A DNA stretch of 64,000 bases, taken from Photobacterium gaetbulicola Gung47 (lineage in GTDB: Bacteria > Pseudomonadota > Gammaproteobacteria > Enterobacterales > Vibrionaceae). Under the pieces are notes generated by a model, which was not told the DNA's origin, searched no databases, and was given only the letters and a program-made list of their open reading frames with translations. Shown piece by piece: positions 48,869 through 57,830 of this stretch; position 1 is the stretch's first letter; each line of letters opens with the position of its first letter. Position numbers and translations under genes: made by a program. The stretch lies in contig CP005973.1 in the NCBI GenBank assembly GCA_000940995.1, forward strand, positions 1,054,001 to 1,118,000, in the 5' to 3' direction.

Positions 48869-50779
48869 ATGAAAAAACACCTTTTAGCCTCAACCATTCT
48901 TTTTGCATTGAGCGGCCAGGGCTTTGCCGCAGATGGCGACCTTGTTGATGTCACAATTCTCGGGACATCCGATATTCACGGGCATTTCATGGCATGGGAT
49001 TACGCCAGTGATAAAGCCAATACCCGAGGTAGCTTGAGCCAAATCGCCACCAAAGTTAGAGAGGTCCGCGACCATACTGACAACGTCATCTTGGTCGATG
49101 CGGGGGATACGATCCAAGGTAACTTTGTTGAAACCTTTAAAGATGAGCCAGTTGACCCTATGATGCTCGGTTTCAATGAAATGAACTACGACGTATGGGT
49201 ACTGGGTAACCATGAGTTCGACTTTGGCCTCAAGGTACTCAACCGCTCGCTGACACAGTTTCAGGGAACCTCTTTGGCCGGTAACATCCAGCGGGCAGAT
49301 GGCAACCCGTTCCTTCCGGCCTACACCATCATCGAAAGACAAGGGATCAAGATTGGTGTCATCGGCATGGACACGCCAATGACACAGGTTTTCGCCGAAG
49401 GCACAAACCGCCTGGAAGGCATGACTTTTACTAACCCATCGCTTGAGGTAAAAAAAATCATCAAGCAGATTGATGACAAAGTCGATGCCATTGTCCTTGT
49501 TGCCCATATGGGGCTTGATAACGAAAACAACATCGCGGCAACAGGTGTCACTGATATCGCCAACGACAACCCAGAGCTCGATGCCATTGTCGCTGGCCAT
49601 ATGCATACCCGTATCGACAAGGCTGTGGTAAATGGCGTGATTGTCACCGAGCCAGATAAATACGGCCGTGCCCTCTCTCGCATCGACCTCCAGTTTGAAG
49701 AAAGAAATGGCCAATACACCTTGGTCAACAAAGACAGCTTTACCTACAAGATCAATGGCATCGATTCCGATAAAAAAATGGACGAGCTGTACTCTCCTTA
49801 CCACAACAGACTTCGTGAACAGGCAAATCGTGTAGTAGCTGAACTCACCGGTGTCGATCTGGTACCACGAAACGAGATCAGAGGGATCCCACAGGTACAT
49901 ATCCAAGACACGGGTATCAGCACCCTGTTCCAGGAAGCCAGTATGTACTTCGCGCCAAAGGCCAACGTCATTGCCCTACAGATTGATAACGACTATGCCG
50001 AGCTCAATGTAGGCCAAATCAAAGCCAAGGATATCGCTTACAACTACCAGTATGCAGGTGGAGAAATCACTGTTTACGAAATGACAGGTGAAGATCTGAA
50101 AACCTACATGGAGTGGTCAGCCGGTTACTTCAACAGTGTGACTCCAGGTGATGTCACCTACAGCTTCAACCCAGAGCGTCGTGCATCGAAGTATTCGACC
50201 AATGACTTTTTTGCCGGTGTGACCTACACCATCGATCTCACCCAGCCGCAAGGACAGCGCATCAAGGATCTTCATTTTGCTGACGGAACTGCAGTCACCG
50301 ACACAACGCCGATCAGATTGGGCATGAACAGTTACCGCATGGGCCACCTGACAAAAGCCGGCGGTGTATTGGAAGGCAAATCATTCCCGGTATTGTTCGA
50401 TACTGAAGCCGAATACGGCGAGGAAGCAGGTACCATCCGAAACCTCACCATCCGTTACCTGGCCGACGTGAAACAGGGCAAGTACGAAGGCAAAGCAATG
50501 CAGCGCTGGGCTCTATCAGGCCTCGAAGGCTATGATAAAGAACGCGAAGTTGTCAAAACACTGGTTAACGAAGGCAAGATTTCTGTGCCGACTAGCGAAG
50601 ATGGCCGTTACACCAACATTGCGGCCATTAATGTCAAAGGACTTGTCTTTGCTTCTCAACAAGATGCAACTGCCTATATCAAGACGCAGGAGCAATTGCT
50701 TGAGGGTGACGTCACCGCGCATCAGGCCGTAGCGATCGAACGAAATATCATCATTGCCAAAGCGCTGAATCATATCTGA
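48869..50779 (+). CDS. Periplasmic 5'-nucleotidase / 2',3'-cyclic phosphodiesterase
   Basis: A 636-residue exported nucleotidase. Signal peptide at 1-20 (ending GFAA). The metallophosphatase domain has ILGTSDIHGHF, DAGDTIQG, LGNHEFDFG, VAHMGLD and AGHMHT. A 5_nucleotid_C domain follows (about 345-510, with GGEITVYEMTGEDLKTYMEW), and the tail is about 100 residues. The SDIHGH start is nearer CpdB and YfkN than UshA, so cyclic nucleotides may be substrates. It would release nucleosides and phosphate in the periplasm. Only the superfamily is shared with the leaderless protein at 12425. A strong terminator follows. Confidence 0.92.
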   Translation: MKKHLLASTILFALSGQGFAADGDLVDVTILGTSDIHGHFMAWDYASDKANTRGSLSQIATKVREVRDHTDNVILVDAGDTIQGNFVETFKDEPVDPMMLGFNEMNYDVWVLGNHEFDFGLKVLNRSLTQFQGTSLAGNIQRADGNPFLPAYTIIERQGIKIGVIGMDTPMTQVFAEGTNRLEGMTFTNPSLEVKKIIKQIDDKVDAIVLVAHMGLDNENNIAATGVTDIANDNPELDAIVAGHMHTRIDKAVVNGVIVTEPDKYGRALSRIDLQFEERNGQYTLVNKDSFTYKINGIDSDKKMDELYSPYHNRLREQANRVVAELTGVDLVPRNEIRGIPQVHIQDTGISTLFQEASMYFAPKANVIALQIDNDYAELNVGQIKAKDIAYNYQYAGGEITVYEMTGEDLKTYMEWSAGYFNSVTPGDVTYSFNPERRASKYSTNDFFAGVTYTIDLTQPQGQRIKDLHFADGTAVTDTTPIRLGMNSYRMGHLTKAGGVLEGKSFPVLFDTEAEYGEEAGTIRNLTIRYLADVKQGKYEGKAMQRWALSGLEGYDKEREVVKTLVNEGKISVPTSEDGRYTNIAAINVKGLVFASQQDATAYIKTQEQLLEGDVTAHQAVAIERNIIIAKALNHI

Positions 50780-50863
50780 CGAAGCATGCTCTGACTACGG
50801 CTTGGTTGATCGCACCTGACGTGTCCCTGTCTCAGTGATTGTCCGAAATCAGGCCCATAAATT

Positions 50864-50892
50864 AAGCCCTCTAATAAAGAGGGCTTTATTTT
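50864..50892 (+). terminator. Terminator after the 5'-nucleotidase gene
   Basis: AAGCCCTCT and AGAGGGCTT with a 5-base loop, then TATTTTTT. Strong intrinsic terminator. Confidence 0.9.
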
Positions 50893-50991
50893 TTAATCGA
50901 CAATATACGCCATCCAACTACTCAATTTAGCTTATTTACCATACACTTCTGTATAGCTTACTTTTATACCGTTCAAAGATAAGGAAATCAT

Positions 50992-51342
50992 ATGTCTAAA
51001 AAGGTCTATTGTATTGCCCAATTCAAGCCTAAAGCCGGTCGCGAGCAGGAGTTGTTTACCGCCCTTCAGGCACTAGAGCCCAACACCCTGCGGGAGGATG
51101 GCTGCCTACAATATATTGTCACCAGGCAGCTCAAGAGTGCTTTTGCCGAGGGGAGTTCCATGCCCATTGCTTTCAATGAGATCTGGTCAGATATATCGGC
51201 TTTCGAAGCCCATTGCCAAAGAAAGGAGATCCAAGCTTTCTTTGCTACTCATTGCGAAGCCAAAAGCGGGGCTGCCGAAGACTGGAACGTGTGTATTTAC
51301 ACTGATGAACCTGAAAGCTTTGATGCGCCACTACTGGGCTGA
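50992..51342 (+). CDS. Antibiotic biosynthesis monooxygenase (ABM) domain protein
   Basis: A 116-residue protein with one ABM ferredoxin-like domain: VYCIAQFKPKAGREQELFTALQAL, EDGCLQYIVTRQL and FNEIWSDISAFEAHCQRKEIQAF. The dimeric fold acts as a quinol or heme monooxygenase in some members (YgiN, Isd). The substrate is unknown. AAGGAA precedes the ATG. It is monocistronic or cotranscribed with the DJ-1 gene 128 nt downstream. Confidence 0.85.
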   Translation: MSKKVYCIAQFKPKAGREQELFTALQALEPNTLREDGCLQYIVTRQLKSAFAEGSSMPIAFNEIWSDISAFEAHCQRKEIQAFFATHCEAKSGAAEDWNVCIYTDEPESFDAPLLG

Positions 51343-51470
51343 ACCACCAGGTTACCTACATTGAGACTTTTATACGCCTCATGAAATTGCAGTAAACGCA
51401 ATCTTGCGAACTCTTCTCGCAACTCGCGAAGCTACGCTTACATGAGGCACCTACAGATATCTATGATCTT

Positions 51471-52112
51471 ATGTCAGAACATCAGCAACCAGCCGTACCA
51501 TCAAGATATACGTTAGCCATCTTGTTATTTGAAGGCTTCGATTTGCTCCAGGTATCAGCAGCAATTTCTCTTTTTCACTCATTACCTGGAAAGTTCGAGA
51601 TCCTGCTCATTTCTGAAAACGGGGAGTCGGTGGCCAGCCAGCAACAAGTCGTGCTAAATGCAGACCTGAGTTATCAAGCATTAATGGCTTATGACATACT
51701 CTATGTGCCGGGCGGCAGTGGCATAGAAACAGTGACGGGCAGTGAGCCGGTGGTCAGTTGGCTAGCAAAACAATGTAGACACGATACCTTAGTATGTTCA
51801 TCGTGTTTGGGCGCCGCACTGTTGGCGCAAGCGGGGCTGCTTGAAAATCACACGGCAACAACCAACAAACAGCATTTCAATTGGGTAACGCAATTTGGCA
51901 AACAGGTTAACTGGAGACCTGTCGCGCGCTGGACACAAGACAAGCGAATTTTCACCTCATCCGGCAATACCGCCTGTTTAGATATGTTCATCGCAATCAT
52001 TGCAGAATATCTCAATGAAGAAACGGCTAGAAAGCTTGCGATTGCCCTCGAGTACCTATGGATCAATGATCCGGAAGATGACCCATTCGCGCCGCTTCAT
52101 ATCGTGGAGTAA
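51471..52112 (+). CDS. DJ-1/PfpI family protein
   Basis: A 213-residue DJ-1/PfpI protein. LAILLFEGFDLLQVSAAIS gives the first strand and acidic residue, LYVPGGSGIETV the oxyanion part, and DTLVCSSCLGAALLAQAGLL carries the nucleophile-elbow cysteine, with HFNWVTQFG after it. It resembles isonitrile hydratase and AraC-associated amidase-like domains, but no DNA-binding domain is attached. A role in glyoxalase, deglycase or isonitrile chemistry is possible. The upstream context offers no clue. Confidence 0.85.
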   Translation: MSEHQQPAVPSRYTLAILLFEGFDLLQVSAAISLFHSLPGKFEILLISENGESVASQQQVVLNADLSYQALMAYDILYVPGGSGIETVTGSEPVVSWLAKQCRHDTLVCSSCLGAALLAQAGLLENHTATTNKQHFNWVTQFGKQVNWRPVARWTQDKRIFTSSGNTACLDMFIAIIAEYLNEETARKLAIALEYLWINDPEDDPFAPLHIVE

Positions 52113-52122
52113 CCCCTGCTCC

Positions 52123-52461
52123 TCAGCACCCTTCCTGCCACATCACATGGCAGTCAGCTTTTTTAGCGGCTTGTAGCATTTCAATGAGCGGTGTAGCACG
52201 AGTATGGAGGCTGATCACTGGCTCCATATCTAACTCTGCCACATCGTCAACATCGCCAGCGTCTTCATCCGCAGCCTTCAACTCCAGTTGGTGTAGCTTG
52301 TTTATTTCGCTGGTTAGCCGGCATAACGCATCATCGATGTCTTGGGGATCGAGTGCTCCCGGAATATTTTCGCAGTGCCCCATAAACCGGAGCATTTGTT
52401 TGGCTACATCACCGAACATGACAACGTTACCATGCACTTTACACTTAAAAGTCACTAGCAT
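52123..52461 (-). CDS. DUF1840 family protein
   Basis: A 112-residue protein: MLVTFKCKVHGNVVMFGDVAKQMLRFMGH at the start, then an acidic middle and a final VISLHTRATPLIEMLQAAKKADCHVMWQ. This is DUF1840, of unknown function. No signal or membrane segment. Its start overlaps the end of the rhomboid gene by 7 nt, so the two are coupled. It converges on the DJ-1 gene with 10 nt between them. Confidence 0.83.
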   Translation of the reverse strand: MLVTFKCKVHGNVVMFGDVAKQMLRFMGHCENIPGALDPQDIDDALCRLTSEINKLHQLELKAADEDAGDVDDVAELDMEPVISLHTRATPLIEMLQAAKKADCHVMWQEGC

Positions 52462-53030
52462 CTCTCGTACCTCTGCTTATCACGACGGGCATAAAAAAAG
52501 CCAGCAAACCCACCGGAAATTGCGCCAAACAAGTGGCTCTCGTAGCTAATCCACTCTCGGGTCGGTAAAAAACCCCATACCATTGAGCCATAGAAAAACA
52601 TGACCAGGATGGCAATCGCAATAGATTTAACGCTGCGATACATGATGGCATACATCAGTAAATAGGCCCACAAGCCATAAATTATGCCACTCAATCCGAT
52701 ATGGTAGTGCATCCGGCCAAATAACCAGACTCCAAGACCACTCCCCAACCAGCTAATCATAAATATAGCTATCAGCCGGGCTAACCCGGTGCGGGTTAGC
52801 AGAAAAGCCAAGACAGAAAAAGAAAAGATATTACTGATCAGGTGCCCCCATGAGCCATGGAGGAAGGGATAGGCAATGATACCGGTAAAACCAGTGAAGT
52901 GACGTGGTAACAGGCCAAAATCAGACAGATAGCCGGCCGTAAGGATATTGAAGACATGGACAACCGTAATGACGACCACAACTGCCGCAATGAATTTAAA
53001 TGAATCTTTGTCTTTCTCAGCCAGCTTCAT
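52455..53030 (-). CDS. Rhomboid-family intramembrane serine protease
   Basis: A 191-residue protein with six hydrophobic helices. The catalytic serine is S114 in HIGLSGIIYG and the histidine is H166 in YESHLFGAISGG, the GlpG-type dyad. FLHGSWGHLISNIFSFSVLAF contains the H-x-x-x-N region of helix 2. The protein is compact, with no cytoplasmic domain, as in rhombosortase-like and small bacterial rhomboids. No GlyGly-CTERM protein is evident in the window, so its substrate is unknown. It forms a two-gene unit with DUF1840. Confidence 0.88.
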   Translation of the reverse strand: MKLAEKDKDSFKFIAAVVVVITVVHVFNILTAGYLSDFGLLPRHFTGFTGIIAYPFLHGSWGHLISNIFSFSVLAFLLTRTGLARLIAIFMISWLGSGLGVWLFGRMHYHIGLSGIIYGLWAYLLMYAIMYRSVKSIAIAILVMFFYGSMVWGFLPTREWISYESHLFGAISGGFAGFFYARRDKQRYERC

Positions 53031-53087
53031 CGCCTGTAACCATCAAATATAAGCAGCCTTATCTAATCATCCATCATTGGCGGCCAT

Positions 53088-53894
53088 CTACCAAAAAGAC
53101 TGTCTCGGTTTGTAATCAATATCAACCTTTTGCCGCTGTCTCTTGCCCGCGATAAGAAAATTCTTACCGAAAAGGAGCCTAATCTGATTCAACGTCTCAC
53201 TGGCTAGCAGACGGCGCTCAGAGCTATGCCAGCAACGGTTGGTCGTCAATTTGACCGCTGCAATCGCATCCGGAGAGCCATTAATAATGGATTGGCACAA
53301 CGCTTGGGCGCGTAGCATCGGCTGTGGCACCACTTCAGTGACTAAATTCAGCGCATTAGCTTGTTTAGCTTCAAGGATTTCGCCTGTCATCGTCAAGCGC
53401 ATAGCCACATCTTTTGGTACTACTTCACGCAATGACATCAAACCCGCCATATCCGGCATTAGGCCCCAGCGTATTTCCATTATCGACAGCTCAGCATCCG
53501 GTGCTGCAATTCGAAAATCAGCCCCCAGAACGATTTGTATTCCCCCGCCCCAGCACTTGCCTTCGATGACGGCTATCACCGGACAAGGAAGCTTGCGCCA
53601 GTTGCGCGATACTCGCTGGGCCATATTGGCATTGCCTGGTAACCATTTCGCTAGCAGCGATATAGCATTCGACCGTGATGTCACCACACTTTTGATATCA
53701 AGGCCGCTGCTGAAATTGCCACCCGCCCCACGAACAATAACTGCACGAACGTCCTTTCGCTTGCGAAGATCACGGCTAACTTTATCCAATTCACGGAACA
53801 AAGGCATATCCAAAGCGTTGCACTTATCAGGCCTATTGAGTACAACAGTGACGACACCGTCCTTCTCTTCAACCAGCAATCGTGTCCATGACAT
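53088..53894 (-). CDS. Crotonase/enoyl-CoA hydratase family protein
   Basis: A 268-residue crotonase. VTVVLNRPDKCNALD starts the fold, GNFSSGLDIKSV gives the first oxyanion-hole strand and CWGGGIQIVLGADFRIAAP the second. One catalytic glutamate lies in LSIMEIRWGLMPDMAG, where a hydratase usually has PE...G, so the exact reaction (hydratase or isomerase) is unclear. AAAGGAG lies 5 nt before the ATG. It is a stand-alone gene in the minus direction, with no thiolase or dehydrogenase nearby. Confidence 0.85.
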   Translation of the reverse strand: MSWTRLLVEEKDGVVTVVLNRPDKCNALDMPLFRELDKVSRDLRKRKDVRAVIVRGAGGNFSSGLDIKSVVTSRSNAISLLAKWLPGNANMAQRVSRNWRKLPCPVIAVIEGKCWGGGIQIVLGADFRIAAPDAELSIMEIRWGLMPDMAGLMSLREVVPKDVAMRLTMTGEILEAKQANALNLVTEVVPQPMLRAQALCQSIINGSPDAIAAVKLTTNRCWHSSERRLLASETLNQIRLLFGKNFLIAGKRQRQKVDIDYKPRQSFW

Positions 53895-53970
53895 AAGCAC
53901 TCCTTTATGTGGTCAGTCCAGTTACACCATAGACATTAACACAATTTCAACAAAGCACCGCATTGGAAAT

Positions 53971-54462
53971 TCATCTTTGTGGCGGCACAAAACCTTTTTT
54001 TTCGGCATAGAGTCGCCACTCAGAGGCCGTAGAGGAAGATATTGGCTCAATGGTATCAACACTTGCCGCTATATTTCCGCCGGAACAGGTCGTTCCCGTG
54101 GGTTCTATCGAAGCTCTGAACACGGGATAACTGTGGGTGCTGGAAATACACCACTCGGCATCCATCTTGCCACCTTTGCTGGTACAGATATCGGCCATAA
54201 AGCGCTGGAATTCCTCTATCGACCCCTTCCCCTCATCTAAGCACCACAAGCGCTTGTAATGAATATAGCCGTCACGGGGATGATACACCTTGCCAGGTAA
54301 CAGTGAGGTAAAATCCCACCCTCCCCCTCTTGTTGCGTTAACGTACTGCGCAGAAAGGCTAGCAATGTCTTTGCTATCATCAATTGTGGGTTTGGCATAA
54401 TGCTGGCTTCCACAAGCTTGTACCAGACTACAACCAAGCAGTACCACAAAAAATTTGCCCAT
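53971..54462 (-). CDS. Hypothetical lipoprotein
   Basis: A 163-residue protein with a short signal and lipobox VQACGS (C17). The mature part contains a Cys-rich region: WCLDEGKG, ICTSKGG, EWCIS and TTCSGG, so it may have disulfides. WDFTSLLPGKVYHPRDG and a C-terminal WRLYAEKKGFVPP are not patterns I can assign. No function can be given. It lies alone and is transcribed towards the crotonase gene. Confidence 0.65.
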   Translation of the reverse strand: MGKFFVVLLGCSLVQACGSQHYAKPTIDDSKDIASLSAQYVNATRGGGWDFTSLLPGKVYHPRDGYIHYKRLWCLDEGKGSIEEFQRFMADICTSKGGKMDAEWCISSTHSYPVFRASIEPTGTTCSGGNIAASVDTIEPISSSTASEWRLYAEKKGFVPPQR

Positions 54463-54714
54463 GTATTCACCTTACCTATGGATTAAGACATGACACTACA
54501 TAATTGAACCAAACAACAATATTGAAGCTTAATAGTCAGTAATTTACGTCTTATTCTCTGCTTTATTAAGCATAGTGAGTATTTCCGTTTAACTCTATCT
54601 CATTTGTATTCCAAGTCTATACCCAGCAAATTAATAGCATTAACTTATATAAGCAATTACACTTGCTTAAGCTATGATTAAATCAATCAATTCAAAGTAT
54701 GATGTGAGTAGGAT
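54463..54714. other. AT-rich spacer
   Basis: About 250 nt between divergent genes, strongly A+T-rich. It should hold two promoters; no clear operator seen. Confidence 0.4.
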
Positions 54715-54912
54715 ATGTACTTAGAGCCTGATTCAAGATTATTAATTGCGGATACAACAGAAGTTTTGGATGCATTTCTAGACAATGGATTACACAAGGA
54801 ATATGAAATTTACTGTCAATTTCCACATAATATCCATCTTCAAGAAAAACTAAGAAACATTGCCCCTTTGTCTGTTGAATTCAACGATGGCATTATCATC
54901 AGCGGAAAATAA
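54715..54912 (+). CDS. Small hypothetical protein
   Basis: A 65-residue soluble protein, MYLEPDSRLLIADTTEVLDAF..., of no family that I recognise. TAGGAT precedes the ATG. It is acidic and predicted to be mixed alpha/beta. The coding sequence is more AT-rich than the average gene here, like its downstream neighbour. It lies 46 nt before the DUF4136 gene and could share its transcript. Confidence 0.6.
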   Translation: MYLEPDSRLLIADTTEVLDAFLDNGLHKEYEIYCQFPHNIHLQEKLRNIAPLSVEFNDGIIISGK

Positions 54913-54958
54913 ATTAATAATACCCGCCTAGACCAGCTATATTTTTATAGGTGATTTT

Positions 54959-55477
54959 ATGGCTAAGCCTTTAATATTTCTGATAGTTGCTCTAATCTCT
55001 GCCTGCACTAAAGATGTCGTTACGGATTACAGTACGGCAGTTGATTATTCCAATTACAGAACTTACGAGTTCGCCGCCTTCTCTACAACACAGGCAACAA
55101 CATTAGACGGCAAAAGGGTTGAGGAGGCTATAGCAATCCAGCTCCACACCAAAGGCCTTACCGCCGTTAATGAAAACGGTGACTTACTAGTTAGACATTC
55201 AATCATTGAACAAAGTGATTTCAAATCTTATGGCACCTCTGTGGGTTTAGGCTACGGCCGTCGCAATTTTGGTGTTGCCTATTCCTCACCTGTCCATATT
55301 CAAGAATATCAATATGGAAAAATCGTTGTAGAGCTTATCGACAACCAATCAAATATTGTCGTCTGGCGTTCTACTTCACAACGTAAGCTTACCGAAAATA
55401 TGACACCTTCATCACGGCGTACATTCATTAACACTCAAATAAATGAAATGTTTAAAGAATACCCACCGAAAAAGTAA
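54959..55477 (+). CDS. DUF4136 lipoprotein
   Basis: A 172-residue lipoprotein. The signal ends in LISAC (C16). The mature part begins DVVTDYSTAVDYSNYRTYEF, the start of DUF4136, and contains GTSVGLGYGRRNFG and IVVELIDNQSNIVVWRS. The family is of unknown function in the envelope. Base composition is more A+T-rich than the neighbours. A spacer of about 200 nt with no gene follows before the aroG terminator. Confidence 0.8.
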   Translation: MAKPLIFLIVALISACTKDVVTDYSTAVDYSNYRTYEFAAFSTTQATTLDGKRVEEAIAIQLHTKGLTAVNENGDLLVRHSIIEQSDFKSYGTSVGLGYGRRNFGVAYSSPVHIQEYQYGKIVVELIDNQSNIVVWRSTSQRKLTENMTPSSRRTFINTQINEMFKEYPPKK

Positions 55478-55683
55478 GTTATTTTCATCACACATATAAT
55501 TACAAGCAACAATTCGAACGAATTTTACAAACTTATTAAAATTAGTATTTAAATCCAGCCAGTAAAGTCAAAGTAACTGATACCACTCATATAGAATATT
55601 GGACATTCAACATCGCTATAACAGAAATTATCTCAAACATGAGACATTTACTTTCTTTACTTATCAACTTAGATAAACTAAAT

Positions 55684-55713
55684 AAAAAAGCCTGATATAA
55701 ATCAGGCTTTTTT
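55684..55713 (-). terminator. Terminator after aroG
   Basis: GCCTGAT and ATCAGGC around a 4-base loop, with A and T runs on both sides. It can work in both directions and lies about 16 nt past the aroG stop. Confidence 0.9.
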
Positions 55714-55728
55714 ATTAATGTTTACTTA

Positions 55729-56781
55729 TTATTTATCGCGGCGCTTTTTCACATCTTCTGCAAGTTGGCGAAGAACTTTCTCAGTATCATCAAAACCAAT
55801 ACAGGCATCAGTAATACTCTGACCATAAGTCGGCTCTTGACCTTCAACGATATCCTGGCGCCCTTCAACAAGGTGGCTTTCAATCATTACCCCGAAAATA
55901 GCTTTATTACCTTCTGCGATCTGGCTGCCAACTTCTTCGGAAACCAACAACTGACGCTGATACTGCTTGAGGCTATTGGCATGGCTGAAGTCAATCATCA
56001 CCTTCTGGCGCAGGCCAGCACTTTCAAGCTGATCGGTAATCGCCTTCACATGCTCCTTGCTGTAGTTAGGCTCTTTGCCGCCACGTAAAATAATGTGGCA
56101 GTCCTCATTACCCGCCGTTGAGACAATCGCTGAGTGGCCGTATTTGGTCACAGATAGGAAGTGGTGCGGCGAGCTCGATGAACCTATCGCATCGGTGGCA
56201 ATTTTAATGTTACCGTCTGTGCCGTTTTTGAAGCCTACAGGACAAGAAAGGCCCGATGCCAACTCACGATGTACCTGAGATTCTGTGGTACGGGCACCGA
56301 TAGCCCCCCAACTGATCAGATCTCCCATGTACTGCGGCGTGATCATATCTAGGAACTCACCCGCTGTCGGTACGCCCATATCGGTTAGATCAAGCAACAG
56401 CTTTCGCCCCATACGGAGACCATCGTTGAGCTGGAAGCTGTTGTCCATGTATGGGTCGTTGATAAGTCCTTTCCAACCCACAGTGGTACGCGGCTTTTCG
56501 AAGTAAACCCGCATAACCACCTCAAGTTCACCTTTTAGCTCTTCACGCAGCGCCTTTAGCTTCTGGCCGTATTCAAATGCCGCCTTGGTATCGTGAATCG
56601 AACATGGGCCAACAATAACCAACAGTCGATCGTCCTCATCGTTTAAGATATTGTGAATTGACTGACGAGCTTGATATACCGTTTCAGACGCATTTTCAGT
56701 TGCAGGGAAACGCTCCAGTACAGCGACCGGGGGGAGAAGTTCTTTAATTTCGCGAATGCGAACATCATCGGTTTTATACAT
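55729..56781 (-). CDS. aroG: 3-deoxy-7-phosphoheptulonate synthase (DAHP synthase), class I
   Basis: A 350-residue DAHP synthase that joins phosphoenolpyruvate and erythrose 4-phosphate at the entry to aromatic amino-acid synthesis. VGPCSIHD (about 57-64), YFEKPRTTVGWKGLINDP, ARTTESQVHRELASG and IDFSHANS are the family motifs with metal and substrate residues. The length equals E. coli AroG (350). The feedback specificity (Phe, Tyr or Trp) cannot be judged with confidence from the sequence alone. AGGAAG precedes the ATG. A TyrR box lies upstream. Confidence 0.94.
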   Translation of the reverse strand: MYKTDDVRIREIKELLPPVAVLERFPATENASETVYQARQSIHNILNDEDDRLLVIVGPCSIHDTKAAFEYGQKLKALREELKGELEVVMRVYFEKPRTTVGWKGLINDPYMDNSFQLNDGLRMGRKLLLDLTDMGVPTAGEFLDMITPQYMGDLISWGAIGARTTESQVHRELASGLSCPVGFKNGTDGNIKIATDAIGSSSSPHHFLSVTKYGHSAIVSTAGNEDCHIILRGGKEPNYSKEHVKAITDQLESAGLRQKVMIDFSHANSLKQYQRQLLVSEEVGSQIAEGNKAIFGVMIESHLVEGRQDIVEGQEPTYGQSITDACIGFDDTEKVLRQLAEDVKKRRDK

Positions 56782-56812
56782 TGTTACTTCCTAATTTAAC
56801 GCACCTGCCTGC

Positions 56813-56830
56813 TGTAAACAAAAAATTACA
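56813..56830 (-). promoter_or_regulatory. TyrR box upstream of aroG
   Basis: TGTAAA-N6-ATTACA, one mismatch from the strong-box consensus TGTAAA-N6-TTTACA. It begins 32 nt upstream of the aroG start. TyrR with aromatic amino acids is expected to repress aroG. Confidence 0.7.
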
Positions 56831-57082
56831 GACTTGATTGACAGTATATTTCAAATCCAATTGACTTTAACTTATCCGTCTTTTATGAGCAGTGCAAACG
56901 CTAATTGGTAATTTTGGTGATTTTTTTTCAAATTGGCGACAAATTAATCAACCATATGCATAACCAGTGATATTTCACCATTATTTCACGGATATCGGCC
57001 CATATTCGACTCATGTCTTTGAATTCTCTATTACAAAGCAATAACATGGTGCTATACAAAGCTTGGTTTGGGAGAGGTCTGG

Positions 57083-57820
57083 ATGACCGAAGAAACCGTA
57101 ATTTCGTTTCAGAACATCAATAAGTGGTACGGAGATTTCCAGGCACTTAAGAACATAAATCTAAACATTCCTCGCGGCGAAAAACTGGTGATATGCGGCC
57201 CGTCAGGCTCGGGCAAATCCACCCTGATCAGGTGCATCAACGGTCTCGAACAATTCGATGGCGGACAACTTAGCGTGGCCGGCAAGCCACTTGATGCACA
57301 GCATTTAAAGCGCATTCGAGGCCAAGTTGGCATGGTTTTCCAGCATTTCAATTTATTTCCCCACATGACCGTACTGGATAACCTTACGTTAGCCCCTCGG
57401 CGGACACGAAAACTGAGCAAGTCCGATGCTGAACAAATGGCGATGGAATACCTGGAACGTGTCCATATCGCTCACCAGGCAGATAAATACCCTTCGCAGT
57501 TATCTGGCGGCCAACAGCAACGGGTCGCTATTGCCCGCTCGCTGTGTATGAAACCCGATATCCTGCTGTTTGACGAGCCGACCTCCGCGCTCGACCCAGA
57601 GATGATCCGAGAAGTACTGGATGTAATGACTGAGCTCGCCAGAGAAGGCATGACTATGATTTGTGTCACTCATGAAATGGGGTTTGCCAGAAAAGTGGCT
57701 GATCGCGTGGTCTTTATGGACGAAGGCGAAATCGTCGAGGTCGCCCCTCCAGCACAATTGTTTGATGCGCCACAGCATCCAAGAACACAAATGTTCTTGG
57801 AGCAGATCCTTAGCTATTAA
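57083..57820 (+). CDS. Polar amino-acid ABC transporter, ATP-binding protein
   Basis: A 245-residue ABC ATPase of the GlnQ/HisP type. Walker A is GPSGSGKS at 39-46, the Q loop lies in MVFQHFNLFPHMTVLDN, the signature is LSGGQQQR, Walker B is ILLFDEPTSALDP and the H loop is VTHEMGFA. It powers uptake of a polar or acidic amino acid. The ATG is preceded by GGAGAGG. It starts a four-gene operon (ATPase, permease, binding protein, permease) of about 3.4 kb. Confidence 0.93.
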   Translation: MTEETVISFQNINKWYGDFQALKNINLNIPRGEKLVICGPSGSGKSTLIRCINGLEQFDGGQLSVAGKPLDAQHLKRIRGQVGMVFQHFNLFPHMTVLDNLTLAPRRTRKLSKSDAEQMAMEYLERVHIAHQADKYPSQLSGGQQQRVAIARSLCMKPDILLFDEPTSALDPEMIREVLDVMTELAREGMTMICVTHEMGFARKVADRVVFMDEGEIVEVAPPAQLFDAPQHPRTQMFLEQILSY

Positions 57821-57830
57821 GGGATAAACT

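Noticed and set aside
48890..49906. 338-codon open frame on the minus strand
   Set aside because: It lies fully inside the secreted 5'-nucleotidase gene on the opposite strand, has no family-like motifs and no ribosome site. It is a shadow of that gene's codon pattern.
53239..54240. 333-codon open frame on the plus strand
   Set aside because: It runs antisense through the crotonase gene and part of the lipoprotein gene, both with clear protein motifs. It is low-complexity Ser/Thr/Arg-rich and has no recognisable domain.
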